NCBI GenBank assembly: GCA_029204225.1 | Contig: MU832671.1 | Coordinates: forward strand, 1-64,000 | Origin: Diphasiastrum complanatum | Taxonomy: Eukaryota > Streptophyta > Lycopodiopsida > Lycopodiales > Lycopodiaceae | Length of the DNA stretch: 64,000 bases | Reading direction: 5' to 3' | Shown here: piece by piece, positions 1-9,840 of the stretch | How positions within the stretch are numbered: the stretch's first letter is position 1 | Layout of the letters: every line of letters begins with the position of its first letter | The notes under the pieces: model-generated | Databases searched by the model: none | The model's input: the letters and a program-made list of their open reading frames with translations, nothing else | Told to the model about the DNA's origin: nothing | Program-made: the position numbers and the translations under genes

Positions 1-303
1 GACATTATGGAAGCCACAACACACATGAGCTTCAGTGTCGGCAGACCAAAATAACATGAACTGTAACCAATTGTCAGGATTAGTGATTCGAATCTAAGTT
101 TTACAATAAAAACCTTTTTTTTCCAAACAACTGACTTTTTCCAGACAAATTTTTAAAAAACATAATTACAAATTACATTTCTTAAATTGTTTTGCAGTAG
201 GAGGATTCTTATTGTCAAAAAATGATTGATTCGAATCGCCTTGTGACGATGTTCTGACTTAAAAAATCCTACAAGTGAGCGTATAGGTAAAAATTGTTGT
301 TAC

Positions 304-830
304 CATGCAAAAGCTCACTTAGATTTCCTTGTGTCATGAACTCATAAACCAGCAGTCGTTGGCTTTTATCAGCACAGTACCCAATCAAACCTACTAGATT
401 TGGATGATTGAGCCTACTGAGCACATCCACCTCGACCCTGAATTCCCTTTCCCCTTGTGAACCTCTGCTCAATATTGGATCCATTTTCTTGATGCCAACA
501 ACCTACATAAGAGAAACCAATCAATTTACTTATGCAACTACTTTTGCAATCACTCGAACTCTTATTTGCAAGATAAAGTATGTCAATGGTAATTTAGAGT
601 TGAACCTGTCCATTTTTAAGAACCCCTCGGTAACACACGACCAAACCCTCCCTCTCCCAGTAGAGCGTCATTGCTGAAATCACTTGGTTGCTGACCGCAT
701 TTCTCTCAAGGTGAAAATAGTTGCCACTTCTGGTGGCGGTCTTAGATCGGAACAGGTGGCAATGGTGCCCAATCTTGTGAAGAATCTTGCAGCCCTGCAG
801 TCCCACATGAGATTCATCAGCTTTGAGAGC
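304..830 (-). pseudogene. Partial receptor-like cytoplasmic kinase, PBL28-like, apparently frameshifted
   Basis: Two exons of a plant RLCK read on the minus strand; the 3' part lies beyond position 1. Exon 606-~830 carries FTLREM, then DFSNDALLGEGGFGRV (glycine loop) and YRGVLKNGQ. A GT donor at 605-604 and AG acceptor at 504-503 bound a 103-bp intron. Exon 304-502 carries VVGIKKMD (the VAIK-type lysine), [19 protein letters not shown] and [17 protein letters not shown], then a donor GTAACA at 303. The order and wording match Arabidopsis PBL28 (At1g24030), a serine/threonine kinase that would act in signalling at the membrane. Two single-base insertions break the frame, one between AT and DFS and one between GRV and YRG, so the copy is probably a pseudogene; assembly indels are the alternative. 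Family assignment is strong; the 5' start is uncertain (an ATG lies near 825). Confidence 0.8.
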
Positions 831-1546
831 AGTTGCCGGTGAGTTAGAAGGCAACAAATTCGTTCCTGCAGCTCAAAACAGAAGTGCTAGTCATCTACAT
901 CGTAATTCCTACACCCTGTGAAATGAAAAAAGAACAACCAAGCTTGAAAATTATGAATTGGAAATCAATATTCCAGCTAAGTACTTACTAGTGACTACTT
1001 AGGGCTATGTTCATGACCCTACTAGCATCATGCAAGTTCTTAGTTTAGCAATGGACAAGAAACACCCTGGTGCATTGATTCATAAAAAAAAACCTAGTAG
1101 GTACATTGATGAGAAAGATATATTCGTCCCCAAGGGGAAGTTTAGCAAAACGTAAAATCAAACAAAGCAAAGCTTGCACTACACCTATTATGATCGCCCA
1201 GTGAAGATCTTCTCAAATCCTTGTTACATGCAACCAAAAGGACACTTGTGAAGCAAAACCACCCAACCAACATGAAATGGCTAGTCAAAACCCTAACCAC
1301 TTCACCCGACTGAAAGCAAGAGAGGAGGGGATCCTAGCTTCTAAAATCAAAAAATACAATGAGGAGATGGGCGAGTTCCACTAGGTTATATAATCTCCAA
1401 AAGCCAGAGAATATTCCCTCTAGGATCCCTCCAATCCTATCAAAAGCATTTGACCTCCTCTTCTTTCACAAAAGCTGTCAATCACCATGCAAAAGCTCCA
1501 TAGGTCCAATTAGAGTACTTGGACCCTCATAAGATTATTAATTACA
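831..1546. other. Intergenic, nothing recognised
   Basis: AT-rich sequence between the kinase fragment and the LINE. I see no ORF with family resemblance, no LTR end and no simple repeat of note. Confidence 0.5.
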
Positions 1547-2492
1547 TTACCGGCCAAGCCCGGAATGACGGGGCGTAACTAACAACCTTATACACTGGAG
1601 TAATCCTCCATCTGGCGATTGCATCTTTGACAACATCATGCGTAGTTGTGCGCGGAGGAGGTGGATAGTGAGAGCATCAATAAGCTGGCCAAAGACACAC
1701 CTGGAGAGACCCAAGGCCGAAGGATGAAATAGCCCCAAAGCCAAGACGAAGGGCAGTGGTGAAGATGGCCGAAGACAACCGAAAGGATGGAATAACAGGC
1801 CGAACCGACAACCAACTGGACCTGCACAAGAAAGAAGCCGAGCTCGATGCAACGCCAAAGGTGCCTCAGAGAGCATGCTGAAAAGGGTTTGTTTGTGCAT
1901 GCGATCCAAGAGGGTCTGCAAGTGATCTAACTTGAGAGTGAGAAGTAGCTCAAAAGGAGGAAGACATGCTCCGACAGAGAGGGAGAGAACCACTATCCAC
2001 ACGAGCAGTGCAATCCGCCAAGAGAGGCCGATGGTCAGAAAGGAATGAAAAGGTAAGACAGGGATGACAAGGGCCCCCAGCTCCCAAGAAAAGCTGAACG
2101 TGTAGAAGAAACCGTAGAGAGAAGACCCACACCTCCACAATAAATGGGTAACCAAGCCTGATTCCGAGCTGAAAGGGTCTCCACACCATCCAAAGAACCA
2201 GGGCCCAAAAGGTGGCCAAGAACATCCATAATAGAATTGTCAAAGGAAGAAAGAAGACGCAAAAAGTCCTAAGTAGGGGGGAAAGTCTGCAACAGGTAAG
2301 AAAAAAGCTGGATGAAACAAGACATCAAGATGCCAAACGCGCGACCTGAGTGTCGCCCAATCAGGGAAGCAGATCTGAGTGAACAACATCCTCCTGGAGA
2401 GCCTCACCAAGAAAGCAGAGCTGAAAGAAGCAGAACCAAAAAGAACACCTAGAATACGAATGCCATCTGAAGGAGCAAAGAAGCCTTGAGGA
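1547..2492 (-). mobile_element. LINE reverse transcriptase, C-terminal part (LINE-1, 3' segment)
   Basis: Minus-strand remains of a non-LTR retrotransposon ORF, downstream of the RT core found at 6007-6450. Recognisable pieces, in shifting frames, are PQGFFAPSDGIRILGVLFGS just after the copia insertion point, FDNSIMDVLGHLLGPGSLDG and QAWLPIYCGGVGLLS, then ARLLSCAGP, the usual late motif of plant LINE RT proteins. At least two frameshifts separate them, so the copy is dead. No poly(A) tail or target duplication is visible at the 1547 end. The long ORF 1547-2155 is only partly the true frame. Confidence 0.75.
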
Positions 2493-2497
2493 GGAAC

Positions 2498-2902
2498 TGA
2501 TGATTTGCAAGACCCAACTATGGAGTATCTTAACTTCAATACTAGATCAACTACGGAAGCTTGAGAAACTTGGCTATGGAAAACATCACACAAGGAGAAC
2601 TACATAAGCACCTCACAACACCAAAAGTTAGAAGAAGAAATGAATTGAGAGAGAGAGAGAGAGGAGGGCGTGGGTCCTCCAAATCCCTTGTGAGGCAAGC
2701 ACCTCCTTTACATGCATAGAAGGTCTAGGTGTCAACCATAGGAGTGAGCTACTTGGCCAAGTGGGCCACTTGCACTAATTTACTCAACTTACAAAAGGGG
2801 GGTCCCATATATTTATTTACCAACATGCCCCATGAGTTATATACAACTTACAACTTAACTAGTGCTTAGCCAAAGAGGTAAAATAGGCATTACACATCAA
2901 CA
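2498..2902 (-). repeat. Copia-1 3' LTR
   Basis: 405-bp LTR, near-identical to the copy at 5593-6001. It contains a short (GA)n at about 2641-2661. On the minus strand a purine run (polypurine tract, plus-strand C run from 2903) immediately precedes it. Confidence 0.92.
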
Positions 2903-2912
2903 CCCCCCCTTA
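2903..2912 (-). other. Copia-1 polypurine tract
   Basis: Minus-strand AAGGGGGGG directly before the 3' LTR, where plus-strand DNA synthesis would be primed. Confidence 0.75.
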
Positions 2913-3118
2913 ATGGCAATTTTATTCAAACTGACACCCAACAAAGTTCTGAACTTTTCAAACTTATCTTTACTAAGTGGTTTAGTAAAAATATCAGCTA
3001 TCTGGTCGTTGGTGTCACAATAAACTAGCTCGATCTCCCCACTGTGCACTTTCTCTCGTATGAAATGCTGATCCACCTCTATGTGCTTGGTCCGTGCATG
3101 ATAGACTGGATTTGGTTA

Positions 3119-3922
3119 TCACAATGTAACAATGTAGGTCTTACTTGAGCAATCTACATGTCCTGAAGTAGAGTCTAGACGGCGTAACCAAATGGCTTCA
3201 CAGTTGGACCTCGTAGTCGCCCTGTACTCAACTTCGATAGATGATAGAGCAATAGTAGGCTGCTTCTTGCTGCACCATGATATAGCCCCTGAACCTAGGC
3301 CAAAACAATAGCCTGTCGTTGATCTCTGAGCGTCTCTATCACCTGCCCAATCAGAATCTAAATTACCCTCCAGCTGAAGGTCCCCATCATCTGTGTATCC
3401 AATCCCATAAGTCATTGTCCCTCTCACATATCGTAGAATCCGCTTGGCTGCCTTCCAAGTAGGCCTACTCATGAATTGACTTGCAATCTCAACCGCATAA
3501 GCAATATCTGGCCTGGTGGTAGTAAGGTAAATCAGGCTGCCCACCAATTGACGATAGAGCGTCTCATCTGCAAATGCTGGACCATCATCTTTTGATGGCT
3601 TGTTGCTTGCATCCATGGGTATGCTAATTGGTTTGCTTTCTTGCATGTTAAACCTCTGTTGCTTTCCTAGTGCACAAGCCTCACATGTATCTGAAGAAGA
3701 CTTAATGCTAGGAAGATCTACAACCATGTTGTGCTTGTTCAAAACTTGCAAACTTTTATAGCTCAAATGACCATATCTCTCATGCCAAAGCTTGTCCCGA
3801 TTAGTATCCCCTGCTGACAAGGCCTCTTGGCTAGAATGGTTGTGTAAAGCTTGTAAAGACCCCCTTCTTGCATTCCCTTGGCTACCACCTTGAAGCTTTG
3901 ATCTTTCTCTTTTACCAAACAC
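3119..3922 (-). pseudogene. Copia-1 fused ORF: GAG-pre-integrase joined to RT tail/RNase H
   Basis: A 267-codon open frame. It begins with GAG-pre-integrase sequence (LWHERYGHLSYKSLQVLNKH, then CEACALGKQQR) and passes without a stop into the RT C-terminus (LYRQLVGSLIYLTTTRPDIA) and RNase H (DSDWAGDRDAQRSTTGYCF, SSIEVEYRA). The junction is near 3655. The integrase DDE core and the RT YVDD region are absent: an in-frame deletion of roughly 2 kb compared with the usual copia order. A frameshift near 3820 separates it from the upstream frame at 3763-4050. Confidence 0.85.
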
Positions 3923-4210
3923 GTAGATTCGTCAAACTCTACCAACATGTTCTGTTTGGTAATGGCACCAACAGATAGCAAGTTCTTAGCCAACCTTGGT
4001 ACATGCAACACACTCTTGATTTCCTTCACCTCACCTGATGACAGCTGCACTGGAACTGTGCCTTTGCCCCTCAGCTCATGTGTAGAGTTATCTCCAAGGC
4101 ATACATGCTGACCATCTCTTGTCTCCTCATAGGTGTTGAATCAATGTCTATGAGGTGTCATGTGCTTTGAGGCTCCAGAATCAATGTACCATCCACCAGA
4201 TGTGGATTCA
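3763..4210 (-). pseudogene. Copia-1 protease and linker
   Basis: The minus strand carries WYIDSGASKHMT near 4190, the intact aspartic protease motif (DSGA), then VLHVPRLAKNLLSVG, the copia protease-to-integrase linker. A stop soon after the motif (reading HRH-stop near 4140) and frameshifts on both sides break it. The protease would release the Gag-Pol products inside the virus-like particle. Confidence 0.8.
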
Positions 4211-5123
4211 GATGAAAGGGCTGCGGTGAATAGTTGAGGCCCACCAGATTGCTCCTCCTCTGCAACTTTGTCAACAAAGTGACCCTGCTAGTTCTTTCCC
4301 TTCTTCTGATCACTTTGCTTCTTCCTGCATTCAAAAGCAAAATGCCCATACTTGCACAATAGTTGTAGTTGCCCTTCCTCTTGGGTGTAGATGAGGAATT
4401 GGTGCTTGACTCCTCTCCAACCTGTAACTTGGACACCTGCTGCTCCAAGCTTTGCTTTGAGATCTTCTTTTTGCCTTTGCCTTTCTGAAAGGTTTGGTTC
4501 TTCTTAGAAGCAAATGCATGTTCTGGATTATCTTCCCTTTCAGAAAGATTCTTCCTTCTCATCTCCTCCTGTAAAAGAAGACCACATAACTCCCCAAAGG
4601 TTGGGAGTTTGTCCCTAGCAGAAAGGGACATCACATAGTCTTGATAGTTGAATGACAAGCTATTCAAGACTATGGGAACAATATTCCTGTCACTTACTGT
4701 CTCTCCAACTGAAGCAAGCTGATCCATTAGGTCCTTGACCTTTGTGATATGATCACCAATTGTTGCACCTGCTTCCATCTTGAGAGTATGTAACCTGTTT
4801 TGCAAATACACAAGCTTGGCTGAATCCACTGTTTCAAACATAGACTTCAGAATAGTCCAAGCATCCACTGCATCTCTTGCATTGCAAATGTGAGGAATAA
4901 TATTGTCCTTGACAGAAAGATTGATCATCCTATGAGCTTTTTGTCTCCTGTTCATGTAGTCCTTCAATTCAGGATCAGCTGTTGGTACAAGCTCTCTACC
5001 TGCCATCAACTCCCAGCAATTCCTGTCCATCAAGATATTAGCCATCTTGAACTTCCACACTCTGTAGTTTGTGCCATCAAGTTTGCTAGATTCACCCAGC
5101 AAACTCTCCCCAAGACTAGCCAT
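4158..5123 (-). pseudogene. Copia-1 gag
   Basis: Start is the ATG at 5123 (MASLGESLLGESSKLDGTNY); the open frame runs further upstream to 5192, but that part is leader. It shows typical copia Gag: LDGTNYRVWKFKM at the N-terminus (DUF4219-like), then the UBN2 region with NRLHTLKMEAGATIGDHITK and LLLQEEMRRKNLSERED. The CCHC knuckle (YNYC...) comes after a frameshift near 4360, so the capsid protein lacks an in-frame knuckle. It would form the RNA-packaging particle. Confidence 0.85.
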
Positions 5124-5580
5124 GCTATAATCTGTGCTCAAACAAAAGCTCAACCTGAAAAAGATCAAAAAAGAAACAACTTCCAGCAACAAGGGTTTGA
5201 CCCCAAACTAGGGTATGTAGCCACTTCAAGGCAACCCTCCAGCTCCTGTTTTTGTCTTTGCCACTTGGTATGGCCTCACTAGCACAAGCACTAGGCCCCA
5301 CTGGTTCAGTAACCAAAAGCCCCTACAGAATATGCGCCCTACTTTTGTGTAAGCTCCTCCAGAAAGACCTTCCAAAACTCAGCCAGAATTAAAAAGTTTT
5401 TGGATCATCCCACTCCCCTTGCCAATAGCTCTCCAACAGTGCAAGACTCAACCTGATCTGACTCCTATAGATCAAAAGCGCCCTCTTTCAAGATTGAAGT
5501 GCTTGTAGAAGATGAGAATCTTCTCAAGAATCTGAGCACTGAAATTTCTCTCACTCACAGACTCACAGGCTAGACAACCT

Positions 5581-5592
5581 GCTCTGATACCA
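5581..5592 (-). other. Copia-1 primer binding site
   Basis: Minus-strand TGGTATCAGAGC starts directly inside the 5' LTR (5593); it is complementary to the 3' end of plant initiator tRNA-Met. Confidence 0.9.
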
Positions 5593-6001
5593 TGATGATT
5601 TGCAAGACTCAACTATGGAGTATCTTAACTTCAATACTAGATCAACTATGAAAGCTTGAGAAACTTGGCTATGGAAAACATCACACACAAGGAGAATTAC
5701 ATAAGCACCTCACAACACCAAAAGTTAGAAGAAGAAATAAATTGCTAGAGAGAGAGAGAGAGGAGGGCGTGGGTCCTCCAAATCCCTTGTGAGGCAAGCA
5801 CCTCCTTTACATGCATAGAAGGTCTAGGTGTCAACCATAGGAGTGAGCTACTTGGCCAAGTGGGCCACTTGCACTAATTTACTCAACTTACAAAAGGGGG
5901 GTCCCATGTATTTATTTAACAACATGCCCCATGAGTTATGTACAACTTACAACTTAACTAGTGCTTAGCCAAAGGGGTAAAATAGGCATTACTCTTCAAC
6001 A
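5593..6001 (-). repeat. Copia-1 5' LTR
   Basis: 409-bp LTR matching 2498-2902 with scattered differences. The target duplicate GGAAC follows at 6002-6006. Confidence 0.92.
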
Positions 6002-6006
6002 GGAAC

Positions 6007-6450
6007 AAAGTCCGAGGGAAGACCTACTAGAGACCACACTGAGAACTTGCGAGGTTGAATAGACAAACCCATTGAAGCCAACTACTCAAAGAAATGATGA
6101 AAGGCGTGGAGCACCATAGGAGCAGGACCAATGATATGAGTGTCATCAGCAACTGAAGGAAATAAGCAAGAGGGAAAGGCCTCTGCAGAAGCTCGAAGGG
6201 CACGAAATGGGGCGAGAGCGAAGAGAGGACCGCCCAAAGGATCACCTTGACGAGTACATGCTGCCTACTGGATAGTAGAAAATTCCCCAGAGCACACATA
6301 ATGATTGTAAAAGAGGGGAGTCTCAAAAGCGTAGAACAACCGCACAAATGGGATACGCTGAGCCAACTCACCACCAGCCACCAGCGGCTCTCGAAAGATC
6401 CCAACTCTAGAAACAGAATTGAAAGCATTGGACACATCCACTTGGAGAAC
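6007..6450 (-). mobile_element. LINE reverse transcriptase core (LINE-1, 5' segment)
   Basis: Minus-strand RT sequence in shifting frames: a QVDVSNAFNSVSR-like palm motif near 6430, then a region ending in ADDTHI near 6140 (catalytic DD pair), and the thumb up to LPSDFVP at the copia insertion site. It continues at 2492. It is truncated at 6450 by the Gypsy-1 LTR; no LINE sequence appears beyond Gypsy-1. Confidence 0.75.
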
Positions 6451-6922
6451 TGTTAGAGTCCAGTTACGACTCTATCATGACCTTGTCACGGCCGGTCACC
6501 ATAGGGCCTGAGGCCAAGTATTGGCAAGGGCCAGTGACCGAGGAGGACATTTGTCCCAAGTTGGGACCGGTGCGTCACGAGCAGTGACCCGGTTTGGCCG
6601 CCTGACAAGTTGTCAGAGATGCGGTGTGTCTTGACGGTTAGGACTCTAGCCGTCAGTGACGAGATGCTAGCCGACAAGTAGTCGGGGTGCCCAAGAGGGT
6701 CTTTGGCGGGGCACGGGGGTGGTACCCTATGAGTCACTCAGAATTCACAGGTCACAGGGGCTAGGCATGCCAAGTGGACTGATCACCCACAGGTGGATGC
6801 CATGTGCCAGTTGACGGGAATAGCAAGTAGAAGGACTCAAGGAGGGGGTGCCTATGGTTGGGAGGTTCATTCTACAAACCGGCTTCTAGGATTCACGAGC
6901 TTGGAGAGATTAGCTTGTGACA
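6451..6922 (+). repeat. Gypsy-1 5' LTR
   Basis: 472 bp starting TGTTAGAGTCC and ending TTGTGACA. The first ~250 bp recur at 12786-13033. Confidence 0.88.
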
Positions 6923-6924
6923 AT

Positions 6925-6937
6925 TGGTATCAGAGCC
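6925..6937 (+). other. Gypsy-1 primer binding site
   Basis: TGGTATCAGAGCC, two bases after the 5' LTR; complementary to initiator tRNA-Met. Confidence 0.9.
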
Positions 6938-7671
6938 TCGTTCTAGAGAGAGAAAACGTCGTTCTAGAGAGAGAAAGTGTAAAAATTGTCAGATTTTGCT
7001 TGTTTTTGAAGGATTTTGGAGGGAGAAAACGTGGGAGATAGATTGAAGAAGTAAGGTGAGCCTCCATCGCTGCTGTTCCAGCATACAAGGAGCCACAAAA
7101 ATCCGTTATTAGGGAGAAAAATTGGGTAAATTTTTTCAGATGCTCCATCGCCCTCCTATACCAATTTTCCAGCGCTGAAAGGGAGGGAAAGAGTTTCAAA
7201 CTTGAAGAGTTTTGGGGGCACCAATTTCCTACTGATCTAACGCACCTTTTCCAGCTATTCCAGCGCTGTTTGGAAGATCTATTAGCATCCAAAAAACGTG
7301 GGAATTGAAGCGCTGTTCTAACGTGATCTAGCGCCCTCCTACAACCTATGTTACCGTTGGAAAGAGAGGAAAAGACCGTACTACTTGAATACACGTGGGG
7401 TGGTTCGTTTCTACAGCTCCAGTTAACTTATTTCAGACCTGTTTCTAGCAGCGGAACTGAGGCATACTTGTTGTAATCAGAACGGTGGCCAGAAAGAAGT
7501 TTTTTTTAAAGCCTGACCAGCGTTGATCTGAGGACACATCAATACTCCAATTTGTGGAGCGCTGCTCTAGCACCGATTTAGCACCCATTTCTGACTGCTC
7601 CAGCACTGATTTCACAATCTACAAACATTCAAAAAATTGTGGAAGCAGCTGTCCAGAGCTATTCTGAAGCT
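6938..7671 (+). other. Gypsy-1 untranslated leader with repeated CAGCGCTG-type motifs
   Basis: No gag reading frame is present. The leader repeats TTCTAGAGAGAGAAA twice just after the PBS, then scatters CCAGCGCTG, GAAGCGCTG, GAGCGCTG and similar words through 7170-7600. The beginning is homologous to the Gypsy-2 leader near 53560-53600. Confidence 0.6.
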
Positions 7672-7842
7672 ACTTGAAGGAGTCTGTGGCCACGACTCCA
7701 GTTCTCAAGATTGTGGATACCCAGAAACCTTTTGACCTAAAGATGGATGCAAGTAGCATTGCCGTAGGTGCAGTGTTGAGCCAAGAGGGTAGGCCAATAG
7801 CCTTTGAGAGTAAGAAGTTGACACCAGCAAAACAGAGATATC
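7672..7842 (+). pseudogene. Gypsy-1 RNase H stub (first copy, plus)
   Basis: Reads LKESVATTPVLKIVDTQKPF, then AVGAVLSQEGRPIAFESKK and QRY. This is the N-terminus of the gypsy RNase H domain and is cut off at 7842, where the inverted copy begins. It is out of place directly after the leader. Confidence 0.85.
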
Positions 7843-8078
7843 GCATACAGCTCTTGCTCGTGTGTAGGATATCTCTATTGAGCTGGTGTCAACTTCTTAC
7901 TCTCAAAGGCTATTGGTCTACCCTCTTGGCTCAACACTACACCTACGGCAATGCCACTTGCATCCGTCTCTAGGTCAAAAGGTTTCTGGGTATCCACAAT
8001 CTTGAGAACTGGAGCCGTGGCCACAGACTCCTTCAAGTTCTCAAAACGTTGCTGAGCTTCAACATCCCATAGAACCAC
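7843..8078 (-). pseudogene. Gypsy-1 RNase H start (second copy, inverted)
   Basis: Minus-strand WDVEAQQRFENLKESVATAP, then AVGVVLSQEGRPIAFESKK and a stop, then RYPTHEQELYA ending at 7843. It follows RT in normal order on that strand. With the plus stub it makes a ~170-bp imperfect foldback centred near 7850. Confidence 0.85.
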
Positions 8079-8174
8079 AGTGTTGTTTTTCCTTAACTGG
8101 TCCGTTAAAGGAGCAGCTATCTAGGAATAATTCCTAACAAACCGCCGGTAGAACTTACAAAAGCCTAAGAAAGA

Positions 8175-8774
8175 CTATAATTGGCGTATATCGGCAGGCC
8201 TCGGCCACTTCTTAACCACAGCCACCTTGGCTGGGTCAATTGAAATACCCTCAGTTGTCACTACGTGACCCAAATAGTCGACACGAGTCTTACACAACTC
8301 TGGCTTCTGAGCATTGGCATACAAGACAAAAGCTTGTAACTTGCCCAAAATGGTCTTGAGATGAATCTCATGCTCCTCAACCGCTTTACTAAAAACCAAT
8401 ATATCGTCAATAAAATTGACGACAAACTTGCCCACATAGTTGAACGTGGCTGGGGCATTGGTTAACCCAAATGGCATAACCAAAAATTCATAATGATCGA
8501 AACGGGTTCGGAAGGCCGTCTTCTGGACGTCTTCATCTCGATGGTATCCACTTTTGAGATCTATCTTACTGAAAATGGTTGCACCTTGCAACGCATCCAG
8601 TAGATCATCAATCCTGGGCATCAGATACTTATGCTTTACAGTGATCTTATTCAATCCCCTGTAATCTACACACATCCGGAAACTATCATCCTTTTTCTTA
8701 ACAAGTAAAATAGGAGAGGCGAAAGGTGAATAACTCGGACGGATGTAGCCCAGCTTGAGATACTCCTCCAACAT
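8175..8774 (-). pseudogene. Gypsy-1 reverse transcriptase
   Basis: Minus strand, RVT_1 domain: SPFASPILLVKKKDDSFRMC, DYRGLNKITV, FSKIDLKSGYH, TAFRTRFDHYEFLVMPFGLT and the catalytic FIDDILVFS (YVDD-type). Two short in-frame gaps stand out against the family, one after SGYH and one after NAPATF, where about ten residues before GKFVV are missing. With the gaps the enzyme was probably inactive even before inversion. It would copy the element RNA in the particle. Confidence 0.88.
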
Positions 8775-9664
8775 CTTTCTAACTTCCTCTTCCTCTTTAG
8801 GCTCATCCTATAAGGAGGCCTACATACCGGACTTGCCCCTGGAACGAGCTCAATACGATGACCAACGTTCCGACTAGGCGGCAATCCCTCTGGCATATTA
8901 CTAATTAGCACGTGTTTAAACTGCGTGCGGATGGACTTCTCCAACTCACTTGCTGGGTCACATCTAGGCTGTAATGCAAATACATGTGCACTGGGGGATG
9001 CAAAAGTAAATGAAGCTTCTTGTGGTTTATTAGTGAGTGTGCTTATCTGATTATTACCAACATAAGAATCAAAACTGGAATCAACATTCACATAACACAA
9101 CCACAAATACTGAATCTTCATTCTCTTTATTTGCATATAGGTAACAAGAGGACCCTCAACAGATGGTCTCTCCCCCTTTAAGACATGAGACATACCCTCA
9201 TGCCCGAACTTATACACATGTGACTTAAAATCTAAAGCGGGCTGCTTACTTGCATGCCACCGCTTACCAAGTGCAATATCAAACTTAGCTAGTTTAGTAA
9301 TTTCGAAATCTAACTTCTCGGTATACGTCTGAATAGACAAAGACGGCCGAGAGATTCTTTCATCCCAAACCTCTGTTCCCTTACCATCTGGCATCTCAAC
9401 AGTATACCGGTAATCAGATGGAATAGTAGCCAAGTGAAATTTCCTCACCACACGAGACTTGATGATATAATGTGAGGAACTGGTGTCAAACAAGACGAGC
9501 ACGTCATCAGTTTCTAGATAATGAATTGATAGTGATGATGAGGGGAAAACCTCTGGAACAAGCTTCCGCACCGAAATAGTCATGACACGTCGAGTGTCCT
9601 CATCATCACTTACCAACAAGTCATCCAAAATTTCCTCATCCTTGCCCTCATCTTGACGTTGCAT
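8666..9664 (-). pseudogene. Gypsy-1 protease and RT N-terminal linker
   Basis: 332-codon frame on the minus strand. Around residue 60 it has VLVLFDTSSSHYIIKSRVV, the retropepsin site where most relatives have D-S/T-G-A; the glycine is replaced by serine. It ends in ELVPGASPVCRPPYRMS, the standard entry into gypsy RT, then shifts frame near 8775. This region recurs in decayed form at 46985-47182 (Gypsy-2). Confidence 0.8.
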
Positions 9665-9840
9665 AGTATGGAGCTTCTTGTCCGTACATCGAGGACAATC
9701 TTTGAAAAGATGCTTGCCAAGACAGAAAAAGCATAATCCGTCTTTCTTGGCCTTTTCTTTTTGCTCAGGACGAGGGGAGACTTGTCGTAAGCACGACGAG
9801 CCATAGGAGATCCCGCCTTGCGCTTCAAAGTCTGCGGCAT
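9610..9840 (-). pseudogene. Gypsy-1 gag zinc knuckle region
   Basis: In the frame that continues gag, the minus strand near 9700-9750 reads CFFCLGKHLFKDC, a CX2CX3HX4C zinc knuckle. Frameshifts on either side disconnect it from gag (9841) and protease (9664). Nucleic acid binding is the expected role. Confidence 0.65.

Larger units (their letters stand above)
2498..6001 (-). mobile_element. Copia-1, Ty1/copia retrotransposon with internal deletion
   Basis: Complete LTR-to-LTR element of about 3.5 kb on the minus strand, inserted in LINE-1. Both LTRs run TGATGATTTG...CAACA on the plus strand, and GGAAC is duplicated at 2493-2497 and 6002-6006. The internal region has PBS, gag, protease and GAG-pre-integrase, but integrase and most of RT are missing and RNase H follows directly. 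With the copia removed, the LINE reads through the site, so insertion came after the LINE. Frameshifts in gag/protease mean it is non-autonomous. Confidence 0.92.

Noticed and set aside
1547-2155. 202-codon hydrophobic ORF as an independent membrane protein
   Set aside because: It overlays LINE RT C-terminal sequence with a frame change; motifs such as ARLLSCAGP belong to LINEs.
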